From Rhodobacterales bacterium (GTDB taxonomy: Bacteria > Pseudomonadota > Alphaproteobacteria > Rhodobacterales > Rhodobacteraceae), in the NCBI GenBank assembly GCA_021155205.1, contig JAJNPS010000047.1, positions 186,001 to 250,000 on the forward strand: a DNA stretch of 64,000 nt, written 5' to 3'. Made by a program: the position numbers and the translations under genes. The notes beneath the pieces were generated by a model. It searched no databases and was not told the origin of the DNA. It saw only the letters and a list, made by a program, of their open reading frames with translations. Below, piece by piece: positions 25,805 through 35,096 of this stretch (position 1 is its first letter; each line of letters begins with the position of its first letter).

Positions 25805-27882
25805 GCGGGCACCTGGCCCAGCAAGGCCGGTTTCGCCTCGATGCCGATTTCCTCATAGGACAGGACGGGCGCCTGCAACCCCTTGGCCGCCATCACCGTG
25901 CGCAGGAACCGCCGCCGCAGGGTGGAGGTGACGAGGGCCGGAAAGGCGCCCGTCTCGGCGGCGCGGTTCAGCCGGTCCGCAAGCCCGTTGGCGAGTTTGG
26001 AAAACAGTTCGGGCGGCAAGGCCACGTCACGCTGGCCGCGCTCGCCGTCGATCTGGTGGGCGGCAAAGGTCTTTTCCCAGTCCGGGGCAAGCTGGACCAG
26101 CGGAATGGTACCGTCGTCCCGCTTCAGTTCCGCCACCAGCTGAAAGCCAAGGCGCTGGCGCACATGTTCGCAGACCGCCTCGGGCGAGGCCATGGTCCGC
26201 GCCTCGGCCACAGCCTCGAGGATCAGGGGCAGATTGCGGATCGACACGCGCTCTTCCAGCAGCAGGCGCAGGGTGGTCAGCAGCAGATCCTGCGGCACCT
26301 TGTCGGGCACAAGGTCATCGAGAAGGCGGCGGTTCGCCTCGGCCCGGACGGGATCAGACAGGTTGACGAATTCGTCCAGAAGGCGGCGCAGCCCCCGCAG
26401 CGACAAAAGCCGCGCAAGACTGCCCTTGATGATCTCCAGCAGATGCGTCGCCAGAACTTCGGTCGGAGAAACAACGGCCAGCCCCGCAAGGGCGGCAGTT
26501 TCCTGGTGCTCGGGCCGTATCCAGCGCGCGGGTGCGCCGTACACAGGCTCGCGGACATCCTCGCCCTCGGGCGCGGGGACACCGTCAGTCAACAGAATCA
26601 GCACACGGTCGGCGACCAGTCTGTCGCGCGCACGCTCCACTCCCTGAAGGCGGATGCGGTAGGTGCCGGGAGGGAGGGTTGCCTCATCGGTCAGGCGCAT
26701 TTCCGGCAGAATCAGGCCAAAGGCGCTGGCGACATGGGCGCGCATGTTGGTGATCCGCGCCTCAAGGCCGGTGGCGGGATCCAGCGCCATCGCGACAAGG
26801 TTGGGGGCAAACTCGATATGGATTTCGTCAAAGTCCAGCACGTCGCCCATCGATCTTGCGCGGGGCGCCGTAGGGGAAATGTCGGGCAGGGGCGGCAGTC
26901 TCGCGTCGCGCTTTGCAGCGAGGTAGGCCGCTGCTGCCAGCGCCACGGCTCCAAGCACGAAGGGGATAAACGGCAGACCCGGAACCAGCGCAAAAAGCGC
27001 CATGATCAGCGCCACCGTTCCAAGCGCTGCGGGATAGCGTCCCAGTTGGGCAAAGAACGACACATCCGTCGCACCCTTGGTGCCGCCCCGCGACAGCAAC
27101 AGCGCCGCCGCGACCGAGATGATCACCGCGGGCACCTGGCTGACCAGACCATCGCCGACCGTCAGGATGGCATAGGTTTCAAAGGCGCGGCCGACCTCCA
27201 TCCCATGCACAAAGACGCCCATGATCAGGCCGACGACGATGTTGAGAAATGTGATCATCAGGCCCGCGACCGCGTCGCCCTTGACGAATTTCGACGCCCC
27301 GTCCAGCGAGCCGAAGAACGTGGTTTCCGCCAGTTCGGTCTCTCGCCGCAGCTTGGCCTCGGCGTGGTCGATGGCCCCGGCGGACATGTCCGCGTCAATC
27401 GCCAGCTGGCGGCCCGGCATGCCGTCCAGCGCAAAGCGTGCACCGACCTCGGCCATGCGGCCCGCGCCCTTGGTGATGACGACAAAGTTCACGATCATCA
27501 GCACGCAAAAGATCACGACGCCGATCAGGACCGACCCGCCCATGATGAAATTGGCGAACCCCTCGATCACCGCGCCGGCGGCATCGGTGCCGGTGTGGCC
27601 CTGGCCGATGATCAGCTTGGTCGACGATATGTTCAGCGACAGGCGCAGCATCAGGGACGCCAGCAGGATGGTCGGAAAGGCCGAAAAGTCGAGCGGACGT
27701 TCCACAAAGAGCGTGACGGTCAGCATCAGGATGGCCAGCGCGAAGGACAGCGCAAGCCCGATGTCCAGAATCCAGGATGGCACCGGCAGGACCATCATGA
27801 CGATGATCGCCATGATTGCGAGCGCCAAGAGGATCGTGGGGCGGAACAGCATGGCGATCTGAAACGGCGGCATGCGCTTCAC
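25801..27882 (-). CDS. flhA: Flagellar export gate protein FlhA
   Basis: The 693-residue protein has the FlhA/LcrD architecture: about eight membrane segments in the first 330 residues, with LRLSLNISSTKLII and GFANFIMGGSVLIGVVIF of the FHIPEP-type region, then a cytoplasmic domain of about 350 residues (VSPTEVLATHLLEIIKG, PQDLLLTTLRLLLEERVSIRNLPLILEA). It uses proton-motive force and chaperone docking to drive export. It overlaps the transglycosylase gene by 4 bp at its start. Confidence 0.97.
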   Translation of the reverse strand: MKRMPPFQIAMLFRPTILLALAIMAIIVMMVLPVPSWILDIGLALSFALAILMLTVTLFVERPLDFSAFPTILLASLMLRLSLNISSTKLIIGQGHTGTDAAGAVIEGFANFIMGGSVLIGVVIFCVLMIVNFVVITKGAGRMAEVGARFALDGMPGRQLAIDADMSAGAIDHAEAKLRRETELAETTFFGSLDGASKFVKGDAVAGLMITFLNIVVGLIMGVFVHGMEVGRAFETYAILTVGDGLVSQVPAVIISVAAALLLSRGGTKGATDVSFFAQLGRYPAALGTVALIMALFALVPGLPFIPFVLGAVALAAAAYLAAKRDARLPPLPDISPTAPRARSMGDVLDFDEIHIEFAPNLVAMALDPATGLEARITNMRAHVASAFGLILPEMRLTDEATLPPGTYRIRLQGVERARDRLVADRVLILLTDGVPAPEGEDVREPVYGAPARWIRPEHQETAALAGLAVVSPTEVLATHLLEIIKGSLARLLSLRGLRRLLDEFVNLSDPVRAEANRRLLDDLVPDKVPQDLLLTTLRLLLEERVSIRNLPLILEAVAEARTMASPEAVCEHVRQRLGFQLVAELKRDDGTIPLVQLAPDWEKTFAAHQIDGERGQRDVALPPELFSKLANGLADRLNRAAETGAFPALVTSTLRRRFLRTVMAAKGLQAPVLSYEEIGIEAKPALLGQVPA

Positions 27883-28592
27883 CCCCCGACCAGCGGCGTG
27901 CTGGCGACAAGGTTGGGGACCAGCGACCCGATGCCGCCCGGTGCGCCCGCCTGCAGCAGGGGAAAGCGGTTGTTGCGCGGCAACGGGGCGGCATCGGCGA
28001 CAACGCGGTCTTGCAAGGGCGCGCCGTCCTGCAGGCCTGCAAGGATTGCCGCGAATTTTTGCCGGTAAACGTCGGCCGTTTCGGGATTGCGCGAATGATA
28101 GGCCCCGGCAGCAACGGTCCAGTCGCCGCTTTCGCGGTAAAGCTTCGCCAGAAAGTCGGCTGCGTAGCGCGCGTTGCGATCAGGCGAGATCATATCCCCC
28201 GCAGAACCGAACGCCCCCGCGTGCCACCGGATGTTGAGCTGAAAGCAGCCGAGGTCGATGTTGGTGGCCCCGGTCCGAAGGGTGTCTTCGGCCATCGCAA
28301 CCGCCTCGGCCATGGTGTCGAACCAGCGCCCCTGACCATCATACTGGATCGCCCATGGCCAGGGCTCCAGCGCGCCGTTGCGCATGCGCCCCGTCTCGGT
28401 CAGTGTGATCGCCAACAGCACATCGAAGGGGACGCCGGTTTCCGCCGAGGCGGATCGCGCCGCCTCGCGACAAAGATCGGGGGGGGTTTGCCTTGCCGCG
28501 GCGGCAGCGGTTGCCGTCGCAAGCATCAGGACAACCGCACGGGCCATCAGGTCGCGCAAGGAACGCATCGGCAAGGTACCGGCTGCAGGCAT
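27879..28592 (-). CDS. Exported lytic transglycosylase in the flagellar operon (SltF-like role)
   Basis: The 237-residue protein has a signal-peptide-like region (about 9-34) followed by an SLT-type lysozyme fold: VLLAITLTETGR with the catalytic glutamate, and TNIDLGCFQLN and AAGAYHSRN of the substrate cleft. It would cut peptidoglycan in the periplasm, probably so the rod and hook can pass, like FlgJ or Rhodobacter SltF. The ATG at 28592 has AGGGGA upstream; ATG 28568 is an alternative start. The roughly 70-residue C-terminal tail after the domain is proline/alanine rich with no clear domain. Confidence 0.85.
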   Translation of the reverse strand: MPAAGTLPMRSLRDLMARAVVLMLATATAAAAARQTPPDLCREAARSASAETGVPFDVLLAITLTETGRMRNGALEPWPWAIQYDGQGRWFDTMAEAVAMAEDTLRTGATNIDLGCFQLNIRWHAGAFGSAGDMISPDRNARYAADFLAKLYRESGDWTVAAGAYHSRNPETADVYRQKFAAILAGLQDGAPLQDRVVADAAPLPRNNRFPLLQAGAPGGIGSLVPNLVASTPLVGG

Positions 28593-28699
28593 GGGATTCC
28601 CCTGTTTCGGCGACTTTTGCCGCCCCTTCGTTCCCGCACCCTAGGGCGCAGTCCTTTCCAAGCCGTAACCGGCCGCGGGTTCTTGCCATCTGGCGACCG

Positions 28700-30913
28700 C
28701 TAGGGTTGGGCGACCCCGGCAAGCAGTGCCGTGATGTCGGCGCGTGTTTCGGCCGCGTTCTTCAAAAGCGCCGACGCGGCCGCGAGGGGCGGCAGACCGG
28801 CGGCGGCAGGCGATTCCACTGCGGCGCGCCGCGCAGCACCTTTCCAGGGATCGCTGCCGTCCCTGGCAAGGCCTGCCCAGTCGTGTGCAAGGATGCGGGC
28901 ACGCTCCGTCGCTGCTGCCGCATCCGCATCGGACGTGGGCAGGGCCGCCGCGGCCACCTGACCACTTTCGTCGCCCGCGGCGACGGCGCGCCAAGGGGCA
29001 GCCTGCTCGGGAAATCCAAGCCCCTGCAAACGGTCCGCGATCCTTGTGCGGATGTCGGGCGCGACGCCCGCAGGCATGGTCTCGGCGGTCCGGATGGCAT
29101 GTTTCAGGATGTCGTTGTCGGTACCGGACCGCGCCAGTGCCGCCCAGAGCGCCGGTTCGCTTTGCGGATGGTCCGGCAGGCGCCGAAAGGCGGCGTCGGC
29201 ATTGCCGCCACTTGCCAGCGCAAGGATAAGGGCAGAAGTCAGATCCGGCTCCAGCGGCGCGCCTTTGTTCTCGCGCAGAATCGCGGCAAGCGCGTCGGCG
29301 GTTGCAGCCTCAACCGGCCTGCCTTGGGCCAGGGTCGCATTGACGAGCGCCAGCATCGCTTCGGCCACGCCCGGCCCCGCACCGGCGATGACGCCCTGGG
29401 CAAGGGTTTCGGCGCCCTGCGCATCACCCTTTGCAAGGTCAAGCCGCGCCCCGATCAGGTCGGCCTCGCGGCCAGCGCCTGCAGGTGCGCGGGCGATGGC
29501 ATCGCGGATGGCCTGCGCCACATCCTGCCGGTCGATGCCCAGAAACCGCGCGGCCAATGTCGGCCCCAACGCGAGGCGCAGATGCAAGGGCAGGGCCGAA
29601 AAGCTGCGCAACACCGCCTTGGTGTTGATCTTGCCGGTGGCGGACAGCCGATCGGTCGCCAGAACCGACCAAAGCGCAGCTGCCGTATCGCAAGACTGCA
29701 TGGCGGCAAACGCGCCCGCTTGATCGGAATAGCCGTCGATGATGCGGCCCATGCTGGACCAGACCGGCGCATCGGCGCCAAGTTCCGGCGTTGGGAACAC
29801 CTCGATCAGGCGGCCCGCCTCAACGCCAAAGCCGAGATAGAGCGCGTATCTGACCGACGTGCCGAGGGCGACAGGGTCGACGGCGTCGAACTCTTGCACC
29901 AGCCCGGTATTGAGGGTCGCGATCTGGCCGGCGACAGGACCGTCGCGGCCCCATTCCGCAATGCTGAGCCGGGAATCGGCAATGCAGGCCGCACCGTCGG
30001 CGGTCAGCGCCGCGCCGGGATCATCGACCGTGCTGGATGTCAGCCCTGGAAAGCGGTCTACTGCCACCTGGGGAAAGGGCGATGCCGGCACGGCGGCCGG
30101 ACGGTCGCGCAGGCGCGGCGCGGACGCGGCAAGATCGACCACGCCCCGCGCGGCCCCGCGGCTGATCTGCATCAGAAGATCGTCGCGAAGCGCCGTCATC
30201 GGCGCCGGTGTCGCGGCAGGACCGGGCGCTGCGGGAACCTCGGGCGCGGCCTCGGGTTCGGCGGCGGCCCTGATCGCGGCATCAAGTGCCGACCAGTTCG
30301 GGGCCAGGACAGCTTCGCCCGCCGCTCGAACAGCATCGCCGGTCTTTGGCGGCGCGGAAAAGACCCAGCGCGCCGCCGGATCGGGTCGGGGCATCGGCAC
30401 CCTTGCGCCCAGTTCGGCATTTTCTGCAACCACAGGGACGTCTTTTGGCGCGACCGGCGCGGTCAGACCGGAGGCCTGCGAAGGCTGCGGCGTGGTGGCA
30501 CCCGCTGATCGCGGTGCGGGGGTCAGCGGCTGTTCAAACGACGATCCATCGGGCGGCGCTCCGTCGCGGATGTCGATCACGATGATGCCGGGCCGAAACT
30601 CGAACGGGATCGCGTAGCAGGGGCAGGCGAGGCCGATCTGCAGGTTGCCCGTCGATGCATCGACCGCAATCGCCGCAAGCCGGTCGCGACGGATCAGCTT
30701 GAACACGCCCGCCAGGTCATAGGCGGCAGGCGGCGCCGAGACGGACAGGGCATAGCCATCGACCGTGCGCCCGAACTGCCAGTCCCCCGGTGCGGGCAGT
30801 TCCACTACCAGTCGCGAAAATCCGTCATGCTCGCCCGACGTCACCTTTGCAGTCTGCGCCGAGGCCTGGCCCGCCATCACCAAAAGGGCCGCCAGGATCA
30901 GACGCCGCATCAT
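28700..30913 (-). CDS. Large exported helical-repeat protein, candidate MotC-type stator accessory
   Basis: The 737-residue protein has a signal peptide (cleavage near ASA-Q, residue 19). An N-terminal beta-type domain with a CPCYAIPFEF segment (about 20-120) is followed by a proline/alanine-rich linker to about 270. The second half (about 300-737) is alanine-rich helical repeats that look like a TPR/Sel1-like solenoid. I do not recognise a named family with confidence. It overlaps motA by 4 bp and shares the operon with a MotE-like gene; MotE is the folding chaperone of periplasmic MotC in Sinorhizobium. That makes a MotC-like role attractive, although this protein is much longer than rhizobial MotC (about 430 residues). 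Confidence 0.6.
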   Translation of the reverse strand: MMRRLILAALLVMAGQASAQTAKVTSGEHDGFSRLVVELPAPGDWQFGRTVDGYALSVSAPPAAYDLAGVFKLIRRDRLAAIAVDASTGNLQIGLACPCYAIPFEFRPGIIVIDIRDGAPPDGSSFEQPLTPAPRSAGATTPQPSQASGLTAPVAPKDVPVVAENAELGARVPMPRPDPAARWVFSAPPKTGDAVRAAGEAVLAPNWSALDAAIRAAAEPEAAPEVPAAPGPAATPAPMTALRDDLLMQISRGAARGVVDLAASAPRLRDRPAAVPASPFPQVAVDRFPGLTSSTVDDPGAALTADGAACIADSRLSIAEWGRDGPVAGQIATLNTGLVQEFDAVDPVALGTSVRYALYLGFGVEAGRLIEVFPTPELGADAPVWSSMGRIIDGYSDQAGAFAAMQSCDTAAALWSVLATDRLSATGKINTKAVLRSFSALPLHLRLALGPTLAARFLGIDRQDVAQAIRDAIARAPAGAGREADLIGARLDLAKGDAQGAETLAQGVIAGAGPGVAEAMLALVNATLAQGRPVEAATADALAAILRENKGAPLEPDLTSALILALASGGNADAAFRRLPDHPQSEPALWAALARSGTDNDILKHAIRTAETMPAGVAPDIRTRIADRLQGLGFPEQAAPWRAVAAGDESGQVAAAALPTSDADAAAATERARILAHDWAGLARDGSDPWKGAARRAAVESPAAAGLPPLAAASALLKNAAETRADITALLAGVAQP

Positions 30914-31779
30914 GCCGCATCCTGTTTCAGCCCGCGCAGAGCCTCTTCGATATCGCCGAAACTGGGGCGGAGATGGTGAGGCGTATTCTGGCGGCCGACC
31001 TCGATGCAGATGTTCGGGGCATGCCGGTGCAGGTTGGCCACCAGAACCTCGCGGATCAGGTGGTAGAAATGGGCGTCCTCCTCCACGACCGCCTTGACGC
31101 GTGCGGCAAAGGGGCCGACCAGGCCATAGGCTAGAAACACGCCCAGAAACGTGCCGACAAGCGCCCCGCCGATCATCTTGCCCAGCACTTCGGGCGGCTG
31201 GTCGATGGAACCCATGGTCTTGATCACACCCAGAACGGCGGCAACGATGCCCAGCGCAGGAAGGCCGTCGGCCATCGTCTGAAGCGCATGGCTGGAATGC
31301 AGCGCGTGGACCTGCGTCGCCTCCATCCGTTTGTCGAGCACCTCTTCGACCTGATGCGGATCGTCGTAGTTCATCGACGCGGCGCGCAGGGTGTCGCAGA
31401 TCAGGTCGACAAGTTCGTGGTCCTTCTCCAGCCGTGGATAGCGACCAAAGATGGGCGAGGTCTTTGGGTTTTCGATGTGTTCCTCAAGCGCGATGGGGTT
31501 GGAGCGCGCCACCCGGATCAGCTCGAACAAAAGGCACAGCAGGTCGCGGTAGTCGGCGGGTTTCCATTTCGGACCCTTGAACACCTTGCCCACGTCTTTC
31601 AGCGTGTGTTTCACGCTGGCAGGGTCGTTCGACAGCAGGAAAGCGCCCAGCGCGGCGCCGCCGATCATGATCATCTCGAACGGCAGCGTCTTGAGGATGA
31701 TGCCCATCTTGCCGCCGGCCAGAAGGTAGCCGCCGAACACCATGATGAAGATCACGGCGATACCGATGATGCCGAACAT
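30910..31779 (-). CDS. motA: Flagellar motor stator protein MotA
   Basis: The 289-residue protein has the four-helix MotA layout. Segments at about 1-20 and 33-50 (FEMIMIGGAALGAFLLS) are followed by a long cytoplasmic loop with charged residues, then LQTMADGLPALGIVAAVLGVIKTM and MIGGALVGTFLGVFLAYGLV. MotA and MotB form the proton-driven stator; here motB lies 11 kb away, at 42128-42949. The leader upstream (31780-31930) is a promoter-sized gap. Confidence 0.97.
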   Translation of the reverse strand: MFGIIGIAVIFIMVFGGYLLAGGKMGIILKTLPFEMIMIGGAALGAFLLSNDPASVKHTLKDVGKVFKGPKWKPADYRDLLCLLFELIRVARSNPIALEEHIENPKTSPIFGRYPRLEKDHELVDLICDTLRAASMNYDDPHQVEEVLDKRMEATQVHALHSSHALQTMADGLPALGIVAAVLGVIKTMGSIDQPPEVLGKMIGGALVGTFLGVFLAYGLVGPFAARVKAVVEEDAHFYHLIREVLVANLHRHAPNICIEVGRQNTPHHLRPSFGDIEEALRGLKQDAA

Positions 31780-31930
31780 GCGCGCGCCCCGTTCTGTTCT
31801 GTCGGGTTGAACGATTGCAGAGAGACGTTAACGAAACCTGCGCCTGCCACGGTCCTGCTGCCGAAAATCCTGCGGATTTGGCGATGTTGGGGACTGATCA
31901 GGTGCGTCGAAAACGCTTTCCGCGGACAGC

Positions 31931-32497
31931 CTATTCCTTTGGAACCGCGGCGTTGCGACCGGCCAGTATGGCGCTGACGGCATAGCTTGCCTGCGGCGAC
32001 ATGCCGGAAAACACTGCCGCCGCCGCATCGGGTCGCATGCGTCCCAGAAAGCCTGCGGCAAATTCGGGGGTCATCGCCTCGAACAGCCGGGCGGCATCCT
32101 TGGGCTTCATCGTCTCATAGACCGCCGTCAGGCGGAGCAGGTCGTCCTCGGCGGCGCCGTCGGCGAGGGCCAGCGTGTCACGCAGCCGCGATTCGGCGGA
32201 TTCAAGCTCGGCAAGACGCGCGGTGGCGGCTTCTTCAGCCAAGGCCAGGGCCGCGAGGCGTTCGGCGAGCACGCTTTCCGACGCAGCCACTTTTTCTTCG
32301 CGCAGGGTCAGTGCTGCCGCCAGCGCGGCGGGCGGTTGTTCGCAGACCAAGGGGGGTGCCGCAGCCGGCGTTCCGGGCGCGTCCGGGGCTGCCTTGGCAA
32401 AGGCAAGGCCGACCTCGGAGCCGATGCGCAACGCCCCCGACGCGGCCAGGAACAGGGCAAGGATCCACAGCACGCCGCGGCTGCCGGGGCGCATCAT
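31931..32497 (-). CDS. motE: MotE-like flagellar protein (MgtE-N/FliG-like C-terminal domain)
   Basis: The 188-residue protein has an N-terminal membrane or signal segment (about 9-30), a coiled coil of Ala/Glu/Leu heptads (about 58-112), and a C-terminal helical domain YETMKPKDAARLFEAMTPEFAAGFLGRM. That last pattern is shared by MotE and the MgtE N-terminal domain. In Sinorhizobium MotE is a periplasmic chaperone that stabilises MotC. The ATG at 32497 overlaps the TGA of the small upstream gene. The neighbouring motA and the large exported protein support a stator function. Confidence 0.78.
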   Translation of the reverse strand: MMRPGSRGVLWILALFLAASGALRIGSEVGLAFAKAAPDAPGTPAAAPPLVCEQPPAALAAALTLREEKVAASESVLAERLAALALAEEAATARLAELESAESRLRDTLALADGAAEDDLLRLTAVYETMKPKDAARLFEAMTPEFAAGFLGRMRPDAAAAVFSGMSPQASYAVSAILAGRNAAVPKE

Positions 32498-32892
32498 TCT
32501 GACACCTCGTTCGCAGCCCTTGTCGGTCGTCGCCGCATGAACCGCATCCGGCGGTCGGCATCCGCCAGCGCGTCCTTTTGCGATGCCGGGCCGTCATCGC
32601 CATCGTCCGACGGCAGGTCGTGCAAGGATGCCACCAGAAGCTCCAGCCGCGACGACGCGGCCTCGGCGCGCCGGGTCCGCTCTTCCAGCCGCGTGGCAGA
32701 ATCGTTGGCAGCAGTCTGCGCGCTTTCCAGTGCTGTCGTCATGTCGTCGACCTGCGCCGACAGGACCGCGATGGCCCCACCCATGCCCGATTCGAGGGTC
32801 GAAAACTTTTTCAGTCGCGCCGACAGGATGGAGCAATAGATCGCCGCCCCGAATGCCCCGGCGGCCAGCAAGATGTCTGCGATCATGGTCAT
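32494..32892 (-). CDS. Small membrane-anchored coiled-coil protein of the flagellar operon
   Basis: The 132-residue protein has one N-terminal hydrophobic helix (about 4-24), then a predicted coiled coil (about 26-95) and a basic tail (RRMRFMRRRPTR). I do not recognise a characterised family; small proteins of this shape between fliL and motE are common in alphaproteobacterial flagellar clusters. A textbook AGGAGGT, lying just 5' of and partly over the fliL stop codon, precedes the ATG at 32892. Its end overlaps motE by 4 bp. Confidence 0.8.
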   Translation of the reverse strand: MTMIADILLAAGAFGAAIYCSILSARLKKFSTLESGMGGAIAVLSAQVDDMTTALESAQTAANDSATRLEERTRRAEAASSRLELLVASLHDLPSDDGDDGPASQKDALADADRRMRFMRRRPTRAANEVSE

Positions 32893-32902
32893 TGGCTACC
32901 TC

Positions 32903-33388
32903 CTAGTTGACGACGAATTCGGTCACGAGCAGATCGCGGACGCGACCCTCGCCCGAGACGATCTGGACCCGTCGCAACATCTGCGCCCGCATCCGGACAA
33001 GCGCCCCCGGGTCCTCTATCTCAGCCACGTCCACCGCCCGCAGATAGCCGTTCAGGACATCCATGATTCGCGGCAACAACAGCGTCACTTCGGCGACACT
33101 GGCCGCGGGGACCTCCAGCTGCGCGGTAAAGCGCAGGTGGCTGTTTTGGCCGGACGATCCCAGCGAGATGATCATCGGATCGACCGGCACAAAGGCGATG
33201 TCCGGCAGGGCCGCGGCCGTCGCACCGTGGCCCGATCCGCCATCACCCTTGCCCATCAGCAGCCCGGAATAGGTCGTGTAGAATCCGCCGCCGCCGCCCG
33301 CCAGCGCCAGCACGAGGCCGATCAGCAAGGGCAGTTTCGATTTCTTCTTGATCGGGGCCACATCCTGCGGCGGGTCCGTGTCGGCCAT
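32903..33388 (-). CDS. fliL: Flagellar basal body-associated protein FliL
   Basis: The 161-residue protein has a short lysine-rich cytoplasmic start (PIKKKSKL), one membrane helix (about 19-40) and a periplasmic FliL domain with LRFTAQLEV, LLLPRIMDVLNGYL and the terminal VRDLLVTEFVVN. FliL surrounds and supports the stator. It is the first gene of the leftward block and is divergent from fliF. The shared 112-bp intergenic region holds a CtrA-like box. Confidence 0.93.
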   Translation of the reverse strand: MADTDPPQDVAPIKKKSKLPLLIGLVLALAGGGGGFYTTYSGLLMGKGDGGSGHGATAAALPDIAFVPVDPMIISLGSSGQNSHLRFTAQLEVPAASVAEVTLLLPRIMDVLNGYLRAVDVAEIEDPGALVRMRAQMLRRVQIVSGEGRVRDLLVTEFVVN

Positions 33389-33433
33389 GGGGAATTCTCC
33401 GCTTCGATGAGAACAAAAATAGATCGTATCTCA

Positions 33434-33448
33434 CTAACCGATTGTTAA
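33434..33448. promoter_or_regulatory. CtrA-like box in the fliL/fliF divergent promoter
   Basis: On the minus strand the sequence reads TTAA-CAATCGG-TTAG, one base away from the CtrA consensus TTAA-N7-TTAA. It lies 46 bp upstream of fliL and 53 bp upstream of fliF. CtrA is the alphaproteobacterial response regulator that controls flagellar genes in Caulobacter and Rhodobacterales, so one site may serve both directions. Confidence 0.6.
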
Positions 33449-33500
33449 GACGCATCCTTCAATCCTCGTTCCAAGCGGCGGAGAATCCGGCTGCGGGAGA

Positions 33501-35096
33501 ATGGCCTTGCAGAATCTGGTGGCGATCTGGTCGGCAATGGACATGCGGCGGCGCATTATCGTGATCGGCGCGACCCTTGCCATGTTTCTGGCGGTGCTGG
33601 GCCTCGCGCGGTTGTCATCGACGCCAGGCATGGCGCTGCTCTATGCGGGCCTTGATGCCAAGGCGGCGGGCGAGGTGATCGCGGCGCTGGAACAGCAAGG
33701 CGTTGCCTATGTGGTCAAGGGTGATGCAATTCATGTGCCATCGGGCCAGCGCGACAGCCTGCGTATGGCGCTGGCTGCCGAAGGGTTGCCCGCGAATGGC
33801 GGTGCCGGATATGAACTTCTGGATCAGCTGTCGGGGTTTTCGACGACCTCGCAAATGTTCGACGCGGCCTACTGGCGCGCGAAAGAAGGCGAGCTTGCCC
33901 GCACCATCCTGGCCAATCCGCAGATCAGGTCTGCCCGGGTGCATATCGCGCAGGCCCCCGCCCAACCATTCCAGAAGGACCGCCAGCCCAGTGCCAGCGT
34001 GACGGTCACGACATCCTCGCGTCTGACGGGCGCGCAGGCCCAGGCGATCCGCCATCTGGTTTCCGCTGCCGTGGTGTCGCTGATGCCCGACCGGGTGGAG
34101 GTGATCGACGCCGTCTTTGGTCTCATGCCGCAGGACGGCAAGACCGGGTTGCAGGGGTCGGGTGCCGAAAGCCGCGCCGCCGAGATCAAGGCGAACGTGG
34201 AGCGCCTGCTGTCGGCGCGCGTGGGGGCGGGCAAGGCCGTTGTCGAGGTCGCAGTGGACCTTGTCACCGAAAGCGAACAGATCACCGAACGCAGGTTCGA
34301 TCCGCAGGGGCGGGTCGCGATCTCGTCCGAAACCGAAGAGCGCAGCGGATCAAACCAGGCGGCAGGCGGTGCGGTCACGGTGGCGTCGAACCTGCCCGAG
34401 GGCGATACCGGCGGCAGCGCGGGCGCCAAGACCCAGAACACCGAAACCAAGGAACGGGTCAACTACGAAGTCTCCGAAACACAGCGCGAGGTCGTGCGCG
34501 TGCCCGGATCGGTGCGGCGGCTGTCGGTCGCGGTGCTGGTCGACGGCCAGATCGTCACGGGCGCGGACGGGGTGCCGGTCTGGCAGCCCCGCGCCGAGGA
34601 CGAGCTTGTGGTGCTGCGCGACCTTGTCGCCTCGGCGGTGGGGCTTGACGAGGCGCGCGGCGATGTCCTGACACTGCGGTCGCTGGAATTCCAGGCCATC
34701 GCCGTGGACGGCACGCTTGCCGAACCTGCGTTCCTGCCCGTACTCGGTCCGATCGACACCATGTCGGCACTGCAGATCGGTGTTCTGGCCTTTGTCGCGC
34801 TGGTTCTGGGGCTTTTCGTGCTGCGCCCGATCCTCACCTCTGGCCCTTCCCGGCTGGCGCTGCCAGCACCGCCCAGGACGCTTGCCCTTGCCGCCAACGG
34901 CGGCATCCCGGCCCTGACCGGCGAGATTGCCGATGATGATGCCGCCCCGGACACCGGGCTGCCCCGGACGCGCCGCTTGGGCGACGCCCCGGGCGAGGAT
35001 CCGGTGTCGCGCCTGCGCCGCCTGATCGAGGCGCGGCAGACTGAATCCGTCGAAGTTCTTCGTGGCTGGATGGAGCGCGAGGAAGAGGTTCGATGA
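33501..35096 (+). CDS. fliF: Flagellar MS-ring protein FliF
   Basis: The 531-residue protein has two membrane segments (about 19-38, and about 422-440 in ALQIGVLAFVALVLGLFVLRPIL) flanking a large periplasmic part. This contains the ring-building motifs NPQIRSARVHIA and SASVTVTTSSRLTGAQAQAIRHLVSAAVVSL. The C-terminal tail, which normally binds FliG, is short and acidic. GGGAG precedes the ATG. It begins a rightward unit with fliH, fliN and fliP; the usual fliG next to it is missing. Confidence 0.96.
   Translation: MALQNLVAIWSAMDMRRRIIVIGATLAMFLAVLGLARLSSTPGMALLYAGLDAKAAGEVIAALEQQGVAYVVKGDAIHVPSGQRDSLRMALAAEGLPANGGAGYELLDQLSGFSTTSQMFDAAYWRAKEGELARTILANPQIRSARVHIAQAPAQPFQKDRQPSASVTVTTSSRLTGAQAQAIRHLVSAAVVSLMPDRVEVIDAVFGLMPQDGKTGLQGSGAESRAAEIKANVERLLSARVGAGKAVVEVAVDLVTESEQITERRFDPQGRVAISSETEERSGSNQAAGGAVTVASNLPEGDTGGSAGAKTQNTETKERVNYEVSETQREVVRVPGSVRRLSVAVLVDGQIVTGADGVPVWQPRAEDELVVLRDLVASAVGLDEARGDVLTLRSLEFQAIAVDGTLAEPAFLPVLGPIDTMSALQIGVLAFVALVLGLFVLRPILTSGPSRLALPAPPRTLALAANGGIPALTGEIADDDAAPDTGLPRTRRLGDAPGEDPVSRLRRLIEARQTESVEVLRGWMEREEEVR

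Noticed and set aside
25735..28068. A 777-codon open frame on the plus strand.
   Set aside because: It is antisense to flhA and fliR, whose protein motifs and coupled starts are clear. Its product is Arg/Gln/His-rich without a family, as expected opposite GC-rich coding DNA.
28493..30508. A 671-codon open frame on the plus strand.
   Set aside because: Antisense to the large exported flagellar-operon protein, with low-complexity Arg/Gly composition and no ribosome site.
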